A stretch of 64,000 nucleotides of DNA from Litorimonas sp. (GTDB lineage Bacteria; Pseudomonadota; Alphaproteobacteria; Caulobacterales; Maricaulaceae), in assembly GCA_029936425.1 (NCBI GenBank), contig JAPYSU010000011.1, positions 10,387 to 74,386 of the forward strand, read 5' to 3'. The notes beneath the pieces were generated by a model, which made no database searches, was not told where the DNA came from, and was given only the letters and a program-made list of their open reading frames with translations. Of the stretch, positions 45,764 to 55,266 are shown one piece after another. The position numbers and the translations under genes are program-made. Within the stretch, counting starts at the first letter, position 1. Each line of letters opens with the position of its first letter.

Positions 45764-46369
45764 ATGATCCGCCTGACTTATATTTTCTTTGTTTTATTTA
45801 TACTAGGACTATCAGCGTGTACGAGTTCAGTAGAACGTCCCATAGCCGTTCTCGAAACTACTCGAGGAACCATCGAAATTGAAGTCTATATCGACAAAGC
45901 GCCTATTTCTGGCGCGGACTTTATGCGTTATGTCGAAAATGGGTATTATAACGGCGAAGGATTTTATCGCGTTGTCCGGGCCGATAATGACCCTATGGAA
46001 ATGGGAATGAGCTTGATTCAAGGCGGGCGCTTAGACAGTGAACCTGTGACGCCTCCGATAGAGCATGAATTAACCACTGAGACGGGGCTTTCCAATACGG
46101 AGGGCGTTGTTTCCATTGCCCGTCTTGAACCGGGAACAGGGAGCGCAACATACTTCTTCATCAATATTGGCGATAATAGCTTTCTTGATTATGGAGGCGA
46201 AAGAAACCCGGATGGTCAAGGGTATGCAACTTTTGGCAAAGTCGTTTCCGGAATGGAAGTTGTTCGCGAAATTCAAGCTATGGAAGCCAAAGGGCTCTCA
46301 GGCGATGATGTCATCACCGGTCAAATCCTGACAAATCCTGTTAAAATCACGGTCGCCTACCGTAAATAA
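45764..46369 (+). CDS. Lipoprotein peptidyl-prolyl isomerase (cyclophilin type)
   Basis: 201 residues from the ATG at 45764; upstream in-frame starts lie within pgi and are rejected. Signal peptide with lipobox (LGLSAC). Cyclophilin domain: ETTRGTIEIEVYIDKAPISGADFMRYVENGYYNGEGFYRVV, EGVVSIAR and SATYFFINIGDNSFLDYGG, the region of the catalytic groove; the standard Arg-containing FHR turn reads FYRVV. Predicted to catalyse proline isomerisation in the periplasm. AAGG lies about 10 nt upstream. Confidence 0.9.
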   Translation: MIRLTYIFFVLFILGLSACTSSVERPIAVLETTRGTIEIEVYIDKAPISGADFMRYVENGYYNGEGFYRVVRADNDPMEMGMSLIQGGRLDSEPVTPPIEHELTTETGLSNTEGVVSIARLEPGTGSATYFFINIGDNSFLDYGGERNPDGQGYATFGKVVSGMEVVREIQAMEAKGLSGDDVITGQILTNPVKITVAYRK

Positions 46370-46407
46370 AGGTTCACGCAAGCCGCCCACACCGCTAAAG
46401 CCCGCTC

Positions 46408-47889
46408 ATGACCAAAAAGAAAAAAGAATTTCGACCCAAGGCCCGTCGTCCCCGTGGATTTGAGGACAAACCCGCTGAGCTTTTACGCGCAGAGCGGAAA
46501 CTCATTGAGGCAGCCTTTTCTGTCTATGATATGAACGGTTTCGAACCCCTTCAAACGCCCGCTTTTGAATTTGCTGATGTCCTTGGAAAGTTTCTACCTG
46601 ATGACGACCGACCCAATACAGGTGTCTTTGCACTTCAGGATGATGACGAGCAGTGGCTGTCACTTCGGTACGATTTGACCGCCCCTCTGGCCCGTTTTGT
46701 CGCCGAAAATTACGATAGCCTGGCCAAACCCTATCGCCGATATCAGGCGGGAAGTGTTTTCCGTAATGAAAAACCCGGCCCTGGCCGGTTTAGAGAATTT
46801 GTACAATGTGACGCCGATTCAGTCGGAGCCGCAGGTCCTGCCGCGGATGCCGAGATGATTATGCTTGCCGCCGAAGTCATGCGCGCTGCGGGCCTTAAAG
46901 CCGGCCAATATGCTGTCAGGGTCAATAACCGGAAGTTACTAGACGGGATTTTGGAAAGCTCAGGCGTACCTAATACAGAGGAAGGCGCCATTCAGCGACT
47001 TCAGGTTTTACGAGCCATCGACAAACTTGACCGCCTCGGTGAAGAGGGCGTCGAAGCTCTCCTTGGGGAAGGACGCGAAGACGAAAGCGGCGATTACACG
47101 GACGGCGCAAAACTCAATTCCTCTGGAATTAAAGCTGTCCTCGGTTTTACGACGGCGTCCGATGAGGATCGCGGAAAAACAATTGCCACACTTGAGAGCC
47201 TTGTCGGCCAATCTAAACGCGGGTTGGAAGGCTGCGCCGAGCTCGCCTCCATTGATAAAATCCTCACCTCCACCGGATTTGGCCCGGACCGGGTGAGTTT
47301 TGACACCTCTATTGTTCGCGGCCTCGGCTACTATACGGGCCCTGTTTTTGAAGCAGAGCTCCTTGCAGACATACGTGACCGCAAAGGCCGACCTGTCCGT
47401 ATCGGCTCTATTGGCGGCGGTGGACGCTATGATGATCTGGTGTCTCGCTTCCGGGGACAACAAGTCCCTGCAACAGGTTTCAGTTTTGGCGTCTCACGCT
47501 TCCTCTCTGCACTCGAGCGTATGGACGCATTGGAAAAGAGTGTGAAACCGCCTGTTATAATCTGCGCTTTTGATAAATCCCTGATGGGTGAATATTTCAA
47601 AATGGCGGCTGAGCTCCGCGCGTCCGATATTCGCGCCGAAGTTTTCGTTGGGTCGGGAAACGTCACCAAGCAAATGAAATATGCGGATCGCCGCAATTCC
47701 CAAATCGCTGTTTTAGTCGGCAGTGATGAGATAGCCAAAGGCGAAGTAACGCTGAAAGACCTTTATGAGGGCGCGAAGGCCGCCAAAGCAATTGAGTCGA
47801 ATGAAGAGTGGAAATCGACAAGGCCCGCTCAGGAAACCGTCAGCCGAAATAACTTTGTCTCAGCCGTTCAGAAAATGATGGAAGAATAG
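46408..47889 (+). CDS. hisS: Histidyl-tRNA synthetase
   Basis: 493 residues, class II synthetase. Motif 2 region AGSVFRNEKPGPGRFREFVQCDADSVG and the HisA-type signatures GLGYYTGPVFE and GGGGRYDDL are present, as is the C-terminal anticodon-binding domain. Longer than E. coli HisRS (about 424), in keeping with the divergent alphaproteobacterial type that charges tRNA-His lacking the extra G-1; this lineage assignment is from the motif 2 wording. No Shine-Dalgarno stands out. 38 bp after the PPIase gene. Confidence 0.95.
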   Translation: MTKKKKEFRPKARRPRGFEDKPAELLRAERKLIEAAFSVYDMNGFEPLQTPAFEFADVLGKFLPDDDRPNTGVFALQDDDEQWLSLRYDLTAPLARFVAENYDSLAKPYRRYQAGSVFRNEKPGPGRFREFVQCDADSVGAAGPAADAEMIMLAAEVMRAAGLKAGQYAVRVNNRKLLDGILESSGVPNTEEGAIQRLQVLRAIDKLDRLGEEGVEALLGEGREDESGDYTDGAKLNSSGIKAVLGFTTASDEDRGKTIATLESLVGQSKRGLEGCAELASIDKILTSTGFGPDRVSFDTSIVRGLGYYTGPVFEAELLADIRDRKGRPVRIGSIGGGGRYDDLVSRFRGQQVPATGFSFGVSRFLSALERMDALEKSVKPPVIICAFDKSLMGEYFKMAAELRASDIRAEVFVGSGNVTKQMKYADRRNSQIAVLVGSDEIAKGEVTLKDLYEGAKAAKAIESNEEWKSTRPAQETVSRNNFVSAVQKMMEE

Positions 47890-48066
47890 CCACTTGAATC
47901 AAATCCAAGCCGACTCCTACATTTGATATTCTTTTGGTCAAAACAAGGAAATTTTCGGCACGAAAAAGGGCAACGAGACTGCTTTACACATGAATCTAAA
48001 GATGACCCTTGAAGGAGAATTTCAGGCGCTTATATGACGCCTGAAATTCAAAAAAAGAGGAATCAC

Positions 48067-48612
48067 ATGCGTAACCGTATCCCTAATGTCACCCTTAAAA
48101 CCCGCGTCAGAAACGACGCTCTCGAAGGCCCTAACCCGTTCGAGTGGAAAGAAATCGAAACCGCTGATTTTTTCGCCGGTAAAAACGTCGTCCTATTCGC
48201 CCTTCCCGGCGCGTTCACACCGACTTGCTCTATATCACACCTCCCCCGTTATGATGAGCTATACGAAGAATTTAAAGCGCAAGGCGTTGATGAAGTTGTC
48301 TGTCTGTCCGTGAACGATGCGTTCGTCATGTATAAATGGGGTCAGGATCAGGGAAATAAGAACATCTTTTTAATGCCTGATGGCTCCGGTGATTTCACTC
48401 GCAAAATGGGGATGTTGGTCAAAAAGGATAATCTGGGATTCGGCATGCGAAGCTGGCGCTACTCCATGTATGTCGAAGACGGCGAAATCAAAAAAATGTT
48501 CGCCGAAGACAGTTTCGGCGACGATTGCCCAACAGATCCCTATGAAGTGTCTGATGCCGACACCATGATGGATTGGCTAAAGAACGGCGAAGAACGTAAA
48601 AAAGCCGCTTAA
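48067..48612 (+). CDS. Peroxiredoxin, Prx5 type
   Basis: 181 residues from the ATG at 48067, which has AGAGGAA 7 nt upstream; the ATG at 48034 is 11 codons earlier without support. Peroxidatic Cys in PGAFTPTCS, active-site Thr two residues before. Prx5-type enzymes reduce hydrogen and organic peroxides with thiol donors; here another Cys (VVCLSVND) and one near the end (DDCPTDP) are candidate partners. No fused glutaredoxin. Followed by two hairpins. Confidence 0.94.
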   Translation: MRNRIPNVTLKTRVRNDALEGPNPFEWKEIETADFFAGKNVVLFALPGAFTPTCSISHLPRYDELYEEFKAQGVDEVVCLSVNDAFVMYKWGQDQGNKNIFLMPDGSGDFTRKMGMLVKKDNLGFGMRSWRYSMYVEDGEIKKMFAEDSFGDDCPTDPYEVSDADTMMDWLKNGEERKKAA

Positions 48613-48618
48613 AAAATA

Positions 48619-48639
48619 GGCGGTGCACAATGCACCGCC
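48619..48639 (+). terminator. Hairpin after peroxiredoxin gene
   Basis: Perfect 9-bp stem GGCGGTGCA/TGCACCGCC with CAA loop, 7 nt beyond the stop. No U-tract follows, so it may be a stabilising stem. Confidence 0.45.
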
Positions 48640-48727
48640 AGTTCGAAGGGATGTAAATCTATAAAGCCCTTTACTTAACAGCTTTGTGTCTAATACATGA
48701 CAAGCCTGTAAAATTTAGATTAAAAAA

Positions 48728-48762
48728 GACCCGCTTGAAATATCAGGCGGGTCAAAGTTTTT
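48728..48762 (+). terminator. Second hairpin with U-tract
   Basis: GACCCGC-T-TGA pairs with TCA-G-GCGGGTC, followed by AAAGTTTTT. Reasonable factor-independent terminator about 115 nt downstream of the peroxiredoxin gene. Confidence 0.65.
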
Positions 48763-48856
48763 GAGAGAGAGGATAACTGATCCTGACACCTTTTTAAGAA
48801 CCTTCCCCTGAACCTAAGCTGAACCAAGTCTTGACCTAGATGGGCCGAACGCACAC

Positions 48857-49552
48857 ATGAAGCCTATGGCCCGTCTAGATTTAAAATTGCTTCCTGTAAC
48901 TCCCTTCGCCCAGAACTGCTCTCTGCTTTATGATGTAGAGACCAAAGAAGGCGTCTTGATTGATCCGGGCGGCGAGCCTGAAAAACTCAAAACCGCCATG
49001 GAAGAAATTGGCATCACACTCAAGGAGATTTGGCTTACGCACGGACATTTGGATCATGCCGGCGGGGCGCAAACGCTTCGTGAAGATTTTGGAATTGAAG
49101 TAATTGGGCCTCATAAAGATGACCAATTTTGGATGGATGATATTGAACAGCATTGGGCGCGCTATGGCCACGCCGGAATGGGACGCAATGTTGTTCCGGA
49201 TCGTTATCTCAATGACGGTGACGAATTGGAACTGAGCGGCGTAACTTTTAAAGTGGCGCATACACCTGGGCATACGCCAGGACATGTTGTCATTTACAAT
49301 CAAGATATGAAAATTGCTTTCGTAGGAGATGTACTCTTTCGAGGGTCAATCGGCCGGACGGACTTTCCGAAAGGCAATCATGCGCAGCTCATCAAAAGTA
49401 TTACGACTAAGCTCTGGCCTTTGGGTTCTGACATGCGCTTTGTGCCGGGCCACGGCCCGATGGGGACATTCGGCGCGGAAAGAGCCGACAATCCTTACGT
49501 CGCGGATGATGTCGTCAAACATTCGACGCCCAATACAAGCGGACCGGGATAG
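48857..49552 (+). CDS. MBL-fold hydrolase, glyoxalase II-like
   Basis: 231 residues. Metallo-beta-lactamase fold with the metal-binding motif THGHLDHAGG (about 56-65), HTPGHTPGH, FVGDVLF and a C-terminal PGHGPMG. This set is that of hydroxyacylglutathione hydrolase-like proteins; the short C-terminal region without the glutathione-binding helices points to the YcbL type rather than GloB. Substrate not certain. No Shine-Dalgarno at 48857. Convergent with the YdbH-like gene. Confidence 0.9.
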   Translation: MKPMARLDLKLLPVTPFAQNCSLLYDVETKEGVLIDPGGEPEKLKTAMEEIGITLKEIWLTHGHLDHAGGAQTLREDFGIEVIGPHKDDQFWMDDIEQHWARYGHAGMGRNVVPDRYLNDGDELELSGVTFKVAHTPGHTPGHVVIYNQDMKIAFVGDVLFRGSIGRTDFPKGNHAQLIKSITTKLWPLGSDMRFVPGHGPMGTFGAERADNPYVADDVVKHSTPNTSGPG

Positions 49553-49565
49553 TAAAAAAGAATTC

Positions 49566-52500
49566 CTATTTTTGTTTGTCGGCTTCTTTTTTTAATAACT
49601 CTGATTTGATTTGGGAGTTGGAATTGAAACTCCGCAGAATGTTGAAGAGTTCCCCTTGAACATTGATATCAAATTCAAAGGGTTGGCCATTTAAAACTTT
49701 TTTGTTCGCTCCATTAAAGATCACCCCAAGTTCAACATCACCGTCCAAGGGGCCATCTATCGAGGCGGTCAATTCCCGATAGTTAAACTCTCTCAGAGCT
49801 TCCCGCGCCAAGTCATTATAAACGCCCTCATCCCCTGACGACCACGTGTCTAGAATCCTGTCTCCCTGAAACCTATCAGTCGCTTCTTGTGACTGCTCTG
49901 ATTTAAACCGGATTATCCCCCCGTCCTTAGCTTCCAAATATCCATCATCGACCAACACGTTCAAGCCTCTTACGACAATCGGAAATACGCCTCTTACGGT
50001 TCCTGTGGCTTCCAATTTTTCATTTCCAACAGATTGGAGAAGTTCATCTATTGAAATATCGTTTAGACGCATGACAACCCTGTTTTCGTCCGCGCCGTAG
50101 CGCCATGTAAATGGGTCCAGTTCGAACGCTCCGACATTCAAGGGCCATTGGGCGCTGTAGATTTTTACGCCTTCGGGAACGAGTTCATATTCGATTGTCC
50201 CATCTTCCAGCGGTATGCCCGGATCAAAATTCTCTACGGTCATGACTTGGCGGCCCGCTGTCTGAAACGGCATTAAAGAAGAAAATTCAATTTGAGTATT
50301 AAGCCCCTCTACTGGGCCCGGAGCGGTACCAAAATTCATATCCATAATATTGAGTACTCCGCCCGACCCCTGGATTTCGCCATTTGCAAAACTAACCTCC
50401 ATATCGGCAGAGATTGTGCCTTCTACAGCCGCCACTTTACCCGCGAGCGCGGGGGCGATAGTTTGCGGCTGCAAGCCTCCCGTTTTGAATGTCAGACTTT
50501 CCAGAACCGCCTGCGCTGACCCAGCCCCGTCTTTAAAGCTATACTCTATATTGAGCGGCGTGTTATTTGCTTTAGGAATTCGGGCTACGGCGTCTCCGGT
50601 AAATTCCCCCTCTGCAAATCGAACCGTGCCTGAAAAAGGCCAGTTTGGAATATCCATGGTTTCCGATTTGAAGATGCCTCCAGAATGTTCAGCTTTATAC
50701 TCTGCCGGTGTCCCCTGCGCATGAACCTTCATCCCATTTACGCGGACTTGCGGCACAGAAACATCAATAGAATCTGAGTTAAAATCAAAAATGATATTGT
50801 CGTTACTCCGCAGCACCGAAAGCGTGCCTCTCGGCACTTGAGCAGACGTGCCTTGCACCGGAAAATTGTCAGATTGGATATCGGCATTATCAAATATGAT
50901 AGTCCAGTTCTGATAGCCCGATTGTGTGTTTAGAGCGCCTTTCGCTTGGGCCGCCTCAAGCTCCATGTCAAAATTGCGTTCATCCAATTTATTTAAAGCA
51001 TTGAACCGAACATTTTCCAGGCCAGCCGCAATTTTGGCTTTGTTTCCGGTCAGCGAAAAAATATTGTTTCCATCTGCCAAATCCAAAGTGATGTTTTGCA
51101 AGTCCCAGTCGGTTTCGGTTTCAAAATACCCAATATTCACTCTGGGCCTATTCGGAGCATAGGACAGCATCAGGCCCTGCTCACCGCTAGGAGGAAGACG
51201 TAAGTTTACACGTCCTGCAGTCTCAAAACCTTTCACATAGCCACCAGGAATTCGCCCATCGAAATTCACCCCGCCTGTTATATTCAGACGACGCGCTGTT
51301 TCGGCTTGATAATCAATGACTGCCTCAAATGGTGCCAGCCGGGTAGGTTCTTTATCAGACACGACCTTCCAGGACTCGATCGTATTCATATTTCCTAAAA
51401 ACTTGGTTATATTCGATAATTGCCATCCACTTACCGTATCCGCTTCTATCCGTGTATTTTTCAATGTCATCGGCACAGGCCGATTGAGAGCTGCGTCAAA
51501 AGAAAGCGTCAGATCATCGGTTATACGGTTCCAACTATAGATTGGTTGATCTGTCCCACTTATTTCTAATTCTATATTGTTCTGCAAAGCGTCCAATGGG
51601 TTCATCAGAGTGATGACCGCCTTTTCGTTTTGGAAATTTATGTCAGCTGTCGTCTTAATTGATGACTGCTTTAACAGTCTTTCCAAAGTTTTTGTCAGAG
51701 AGGGCGCAAAATGTTGCGCAATCGGCGTGCTGGACAAAGGATCTGATAAGGTTAGCATTTGCGCGAGGTTTTTAGCCCGAGTTTCGTCTGCGAATGTAAA
51801 CTGCTCTGTTGAAAGGTCTATCTGGCCATCCAGCCCTATTGGCGAGTTCAAATCCGTTTGGCGCGTAATTTGTCCGCCCCAAACAAATTGACTTTCATCC
51901 AATGTAAAGGGCGCCGTCTCCAGGCGGACTGCTGTCCCCTCTATATCGCCGGCAAATGTCATATCCAGTGTTTCAAGCTCAATGGGCAATGTCGTATTGG
52001 CCATCAAAGCCCCCTTAACTTCAAGTGTGGCTTCGTTAAGGTTTAGGTCGTTGCGGGACAGGCTTTGCAATCGAATGAGAGAGTCTATCTCCTTTTTATC
52101 GCCCTTCACATCAAGGTCCAGCCGCGCGCTACCTGTGAGCGCCCAGTCTTTATAATTCAAATCCGTTTTATCAATGACCAGGGTCGCTTCGAACTGATCC
52201 GTTTCGCGGATAGAGGCGCTCATAGAAATCTCCGGTGAGCCGTAAGGCGTTTCCAGATTGAAAGTCGCGTCTTCGATAAAGAAGCCGCTCTCTGGAATAG
52301 AGAGGCCGCCGGGAGAGCTCTCGCTTTCCGGCGGTAGCCATCCATCTGTAATCTTGAAGTTTTCGTCCAAAGTAATCCGAGCCGTAGGTGCCACTAGGCG
52401 GAGGCGTTTCATATTACCTTGTAACGCTTCCTTTAAAACATAGTCGGCCTCAATGCGCTTCGCGGTGAAAAATGGTTTTCTTTCAGATTGATAGGTGAGC

Positions 52501-52760
52501 TCGACATTATCAACTTGCAGCGTATCAAAGTTCGCTCTTTTTATGGAGAGCTGAGCTTCGATGCCGCGTTCTTCCAAGGTGGTGATGGCATATTGCTCTA
52601 AGACCGAATAGCGGTTTGACCAAATCCAGGCCGCCACAAAAACCCCGGCGATGAATACACCAAGCAATATAGCGCCTACCCACTTCCAGACGGGCTTACT
52701 CTTACTCATGGACGGCCCCGACTTTGAACCCTTGGATGTAATTCCCGGCTGAAATGACAT
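49566..52760 (-). CDS. YdbH-like AsmA-related envelope protein
   Basis: 1064 residues. An N-terminal transmembrane helix (about 27-48) is followed by a very long beta-rich periplasmic region with the repeated LNVGAFELDPFTWRY-type strands seen in YdbH/AsmA-related proteins, and the C-terminal YdbH-type segment (NYRELTASIDGPLDGDVELGVIFNGANKKVLNGQPF). In E. coli YdbH helps move phospholipids between membranes with TamB and YhdP; the same role here is by family. The ydbL and ynbE partners are not seen nearby. Start not supported by a Shine-Dalgarno; Met18 is an alternative. Confidence 0.85.
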   Translation of the reverse strand: MSFQPGITSKGSKSGPSMSKSKPVWKWVGAILLGVFIAGVFVAAWIWSNRYSVLEQYAITTLEERGIEAQLSIKRANFDTLQVDNVELTYQSERKPFFTAKRIEADYVLKEALQGNMKRLRLVAPTARITLDENFKITDGWLPPESESSPGGLSIPESGFFIEDATFNLETPYGSPEISMSASIRETDQFEATLVIDKTDLNYKDWALTGSARLDLDVKGDKKEIDSLIRLQSLSRNDLNLNEATLEVKGALMANTTLPIELETLDMTFAGDIEGTAVRLETAPFTLDESQFVWGGQITRQTDLNSPIGLDGQIDLSTEQFTFADETRAKNLAQMLTLSDPLSSTPIAQHFAPSLTKTLERLLKQSSIKTTADINFQNEKAVITLMNPLDALQNNIELEISGTDQPIYSWNRITDDLTLSFDAALNRPVPMTLKNTRIEADTVSGWQLSNITKFLGNMNTIESWKVVSDKEPTRLAPFEAVIDYQAETARRLNITGGVNFDGRIPGGYVKGFETAGRVNLRLPPSGEQGLMLSYAPNRPRVNIGYFETETDWDLQNITLDLADGNNIFSLTGNKAKIAAGLENVRFNALNKLDERNFDMELEAAQAKGALNTQSGYQNWTIIFDNADIQSDNFPVQGTSAQVPRGTLSVLRSNDNIIFDFNSDSIDVSVPQVRVNGMKVHAQGTPAEYKAEHSGGIFKSETMDIPNWPFSGTVRFAEGEFTGDAVARIPKANNTPLNIEYSFKDGAGSAQAVLESLTFKTGGLQPQTIAPALAGKVAAVEGTISADMEVSFANGEIQGSGGVLNIMDMNFGTAPGPVEGLNTQIEFSSLMPFQTAGRQVMTVENFDPGIPLEDGTIEYELVPEGVKIYSAQWPLNVGAFELDPFTWRYGADENRVVMRLNDISIDELLQSVGNEKLEATGTVRGVFPIVVRGLNVLVDDGYLEAKDGGIIRFKSEQSQEATDRFQGDRILDTWSSGDEGVYNDLAREALREFNYRELTASIDGPLDGDVELGVIFNGANKKVLNGQPFEFDINVQGELFNILRSFNSNSQIKSELLKKEADKQK

Positions 52761-52951
52761 TCTTAATTGCTAAACTCTCGCTCGTTTGGTTTATTCCTCC
52801 ATACGCTGTGCAAAGTAACAGGACTATAAAAACTTCGTAAGTTTACGAATTGACTGCACTGAGTTAACTATAGATTAGGGATAAATGGGGAGTATTGGGG
52901 CTATCCTTTTGTTCACGGGTAAAAGGTTTTAATTCCGAGAAGGGTTTTTGT

Positions 52952-54364
52952 ATGTCTGAGTCTGATTACCAAGCCAAAACGTCAAGCAAATTGAGTGCGT
53001 TGAAAACAGGATTGTTAATCAGGGCGACAGCCTTTCGGGATTTTTCTCACACAATCATACCAAAGCAAAACCAAATGAAATTTTTGGGAGTGGCCGGATT
53101 GGTGGCTTTTTCAGGTTTCTTTATCCTGCCCGATAACAACACGAAAACTGTTGAAGCCGCAGAGACGCCATCATTACCGATATCAAATATTGATTTGACG
53201 CGTTACGACCTTGCCTTGGATGAGGATTTTGCGTCGGCCCCAGTTGAGCAAATGACATTGACGATTGAGTCGGGTGACAGCTTAGGCCCGCTCCTTCAAG
53301 ATAACGGCCTGTCAGGAAATGAAGCTTATCGCGTGACGGAAGCTTTTGCTGAAGTCTACCCCCCTCGCAAGGTGCGTGTCGGACAAAAGTTCAGTCTGTA
53401 TTTTCAGGATGGCATGCTTCAAAATTTGATCTTCCGCCCGACAGTCGAAAAAACAGTTTTTGTTGACAGGCAGGATGACAGCTTTAGCGCACGGGAAGTC
53501 TCTGCTGAATTCAAATATGAAACTGTGGGTGTAAGGGCGAAAATCGATAATTCCCTTTACCTCGATGCCACGCGTCTGGGCGCGCCTGATAAAGTCGTTG
53601 CTCAATTTGCCAGTATTTATGAGTATTCAGTTGATTTCCAACGAGACATCCAACCCGGCGACGAGTTTGAAATGTTCTTTGAAGTGGCCCGCGACCGTAA
53701 AGGCGAGATCATCAAAGCAGGTGACCTTCTTTACACAAGCTTTTCTCCACGCGGAAAAACATCCAGCTATTGGCTCTACGAAGATTCTGAAGGCCTGGAA
53801 AATTTCTATGATTTGGATGGTAAAACCGCCAAACGGAAACTGCGAACCACACCGATAAACGGAGCCCGTCTGTCCTCCAGCTTTGGACGACGTAAGCACC
53901 CTATCCTAGGCTACACAAAGATGCATAGCGGGACTGATTTTGCAGCGCCTCGCGGGACGCCAATTATGGCCGCCGGGTCAGGCATTGTCGAACGTGCAAA
54001 CCGTTATGGCAGTTTTGGGAATTATATTCGCATCCGTCACACGGACGGATATAAAACGGCCTATGCGCATATGAGCAAATTTGCCAATGGCGTTCGAGCC
54101 GGTAGCCGAGTTACCCAAGACCAAATCATCGGCTATGTCGGGACCACCGGCCGTTCAACTGGTCCTCATCTTCATTATGAAGTTATGCATCACGGCAAAA
54201 AAATTAACCCAAGCCGCTTGTCTCAGCTAGACGGAAAACCTCTCGCAAAGTCTGAAATGGCGGCCTTTGCCGAACGCCGGGCCGAGATCGAAACTCTCAG
54301 AGCCTCTTCCGAGATCATTACACCTGCTCCAGAACTTTCGGTTATGGCGGATGTGGCCCCTTAA
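52952..54364 (+). CDS. M23 family metallopeptidase (LytM domain)
   Basis: 470 residues from the ATG at 52952 (AGAAGGG about 7 nt upstream); an ATG 19 codons earlier is less likely. An internal hydrophobic helix (about 45-65) anchors it in the inner membrane. The extracytoplasmic part contains an OapA/LysM-like segment (SGDSLGPLLQDNGLS) and a C-terminal M23 peptidase with H-x3-D in MHSGTDFAAP and the HLHYE motif, both zinc ligands present. Acts on peptidoglycan cross-links in growth or division, by family. 23 residues after HLHYE are followed by a Glu/Pro-rich tail. Confidence 0.93.
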   Translation: MSESDYQAKTSSKLSALKTGLLIRATAFRDFSHTIIPKQNQMKFLGVAGLVAFSGFFILPDNNTKTVEAAETPSLPISNIDLTRYDLALDEDFASAPVEQMTLTIESGDSLGPLLQDNGLSGNEAYRVTEAFAEVYPPRKVRVGQKFSLYFQDGMLQNLIFRPTVEKTVFVDRQDDSFSAREVSAEFKYETVGVRAKIDNSLYLDATRLGAPDKVVAQFASIYEYSVDFQRDIQPGDEFEMFFEVARDRKGEIIKAGDLLYTSFSPRGKTSSYWLYEDSEGLENFYDLDGKTAKRKLRTTPINGARLSSSFGRRKHPILGYTKMHSGTDFAAPRGTPIMAAGSGIVERANRYGSFGNYIRIRHTDGYKTAYAHMSKFANGVRAGSRVTQDQIIGYVGTTGRSTGPHLHYEVMHHGKKINPSRLSQLDGKPLAKSEMAAFAERRAEIETLRASSEIITPAPELSVMADVAP

Positions 54365-54456
54365 AGAGACCGCATTAAGCACAGTTTGAAAGCTCTATTG
54401 ATTAAATCACGGCAAGAGTTAAAATCATTCCGTATTTAACAATAGGGCTCAATACT

Positions 54457-55230
54457 GTGAAGAATTTCATCAATTTCTTTTTCTCTTTCGATAAATTACT
54501 GAAAGAAAAACTCGTTATCCCTTTCTTTTGGCTCGCCATCATAGTTTGGGGGCTATCATTCTTTTCGACGGCTTTGGACAATATCCAGCTAGATCCATTA
54601 GCGGCTTTTGTTAGCTTTATAAATTTCTTTGCCTCGATTTTATTGGCGCTTGTCACAATTCGTCTCTTTTCGGAGCTCGCCGTCGCTGTCTTTCGGATCA
54701 ATGATAATTTGTCTCCTGACGGTGGAAAGTCTGAATCCGCCGATATTGATATCATGAAGGAGACACGAAAAGCTGCTGAGGCCGCCTCACAGAGAGCTAG
54801 AAACTTCACACAAAGCGCTTCAGAAAAAACCCGTACATCCTTCGAGGACGCAAAAGATAGTTTTGAAGATTTGTCGGAAAATGTGAAGCAAAAGACTGGT
54901 ACAGCAAAATCGTCTTCGACATCAAAAAATGAAGAAGTTATGGGTAAAGGCTCTAATCCTAAAGAGTCTCAGGATCCAACACCTACTAAAATCCTGGAAC
55001 CCACAGCTAAGCCAAAAACACGGAAAACGTCGCCTGCGGCCAAGACGGCGCATAAAGCTAAGGCGGCCAGTACCAAACCTGCTACCAAAAAGGCAAGCCC
55101 GTCAAAGTCGGCAGCCCCGAAAAAACGGGGCCCGAAACCAGGTTCCAAAGCCCCCAGGGATAAAGATGGAAACTTACTTAAAAAAGACGGAACGCCGAGA
55201 AAAAAACCGGGTCCCAAAACAAAAAAATAG
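54457..55230 (+). CDS. DUF4282 membrane protein with histone-like basic tail
   Basis: 257 residues starting at GTG. Residues 1-85 contain two transmembrane helices of DUF4282 type (IPFFWLAIIVWGLSFF; FINFFASILLALVTIRLFSELAVAVFRI). The remaining 170 residues are hydrophilic: a Ser/Glu helical part, then a Lys/Ala/Pro-rich tail (PAAKTAHKAKAAS, KKRGPKPGSK, KKPGPKTKK) resembling histone H1 or AT-hook sequence. The tail would face the cytoplasm and could touch nucleic acid; that is inference. Ends at a bidirectional terminator shared with clpB. Confidence 0.78.
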   Translation: MKNFINFFFSFDKLLKEKLVIPFFWLAIIVWGLSFFSTALDNIQLDPLAAFVSFINFFASILLALVTIRLFSELAVAVFRINDNLSPDGGKSESADIDIMKETRKAAEAASQRARNFTQSASEKTRTSFEDAKDSFEDLSENVKQKTGTAKSSSTSKNEEVMGKGSNPKESQDPTPTKILEPTAKPKTRKTSPAAKTAHKAKAASTKPATKKASPSKSAAPKKRGPKPGSKAPRDKDGNLLKKDGTPRKKPGPKTKK

Positions 55231-55237
55231 GAAAGAC

Positions 55238-55266
55238 AAACCCCGCTTCAAAGCGGGGTTTATTTT
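55238..55266. terminator. Bidirectional terminator between DUF4282 and clpB genes
   Basis: AAACCCCGC-TTCAAA-GCGGGGTTT, nine pairs, followed on the plus strand by TATTTTTT and on the minus strand by TTTGTCTTT. Serves both convergent genes. Confidence 0.8.
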
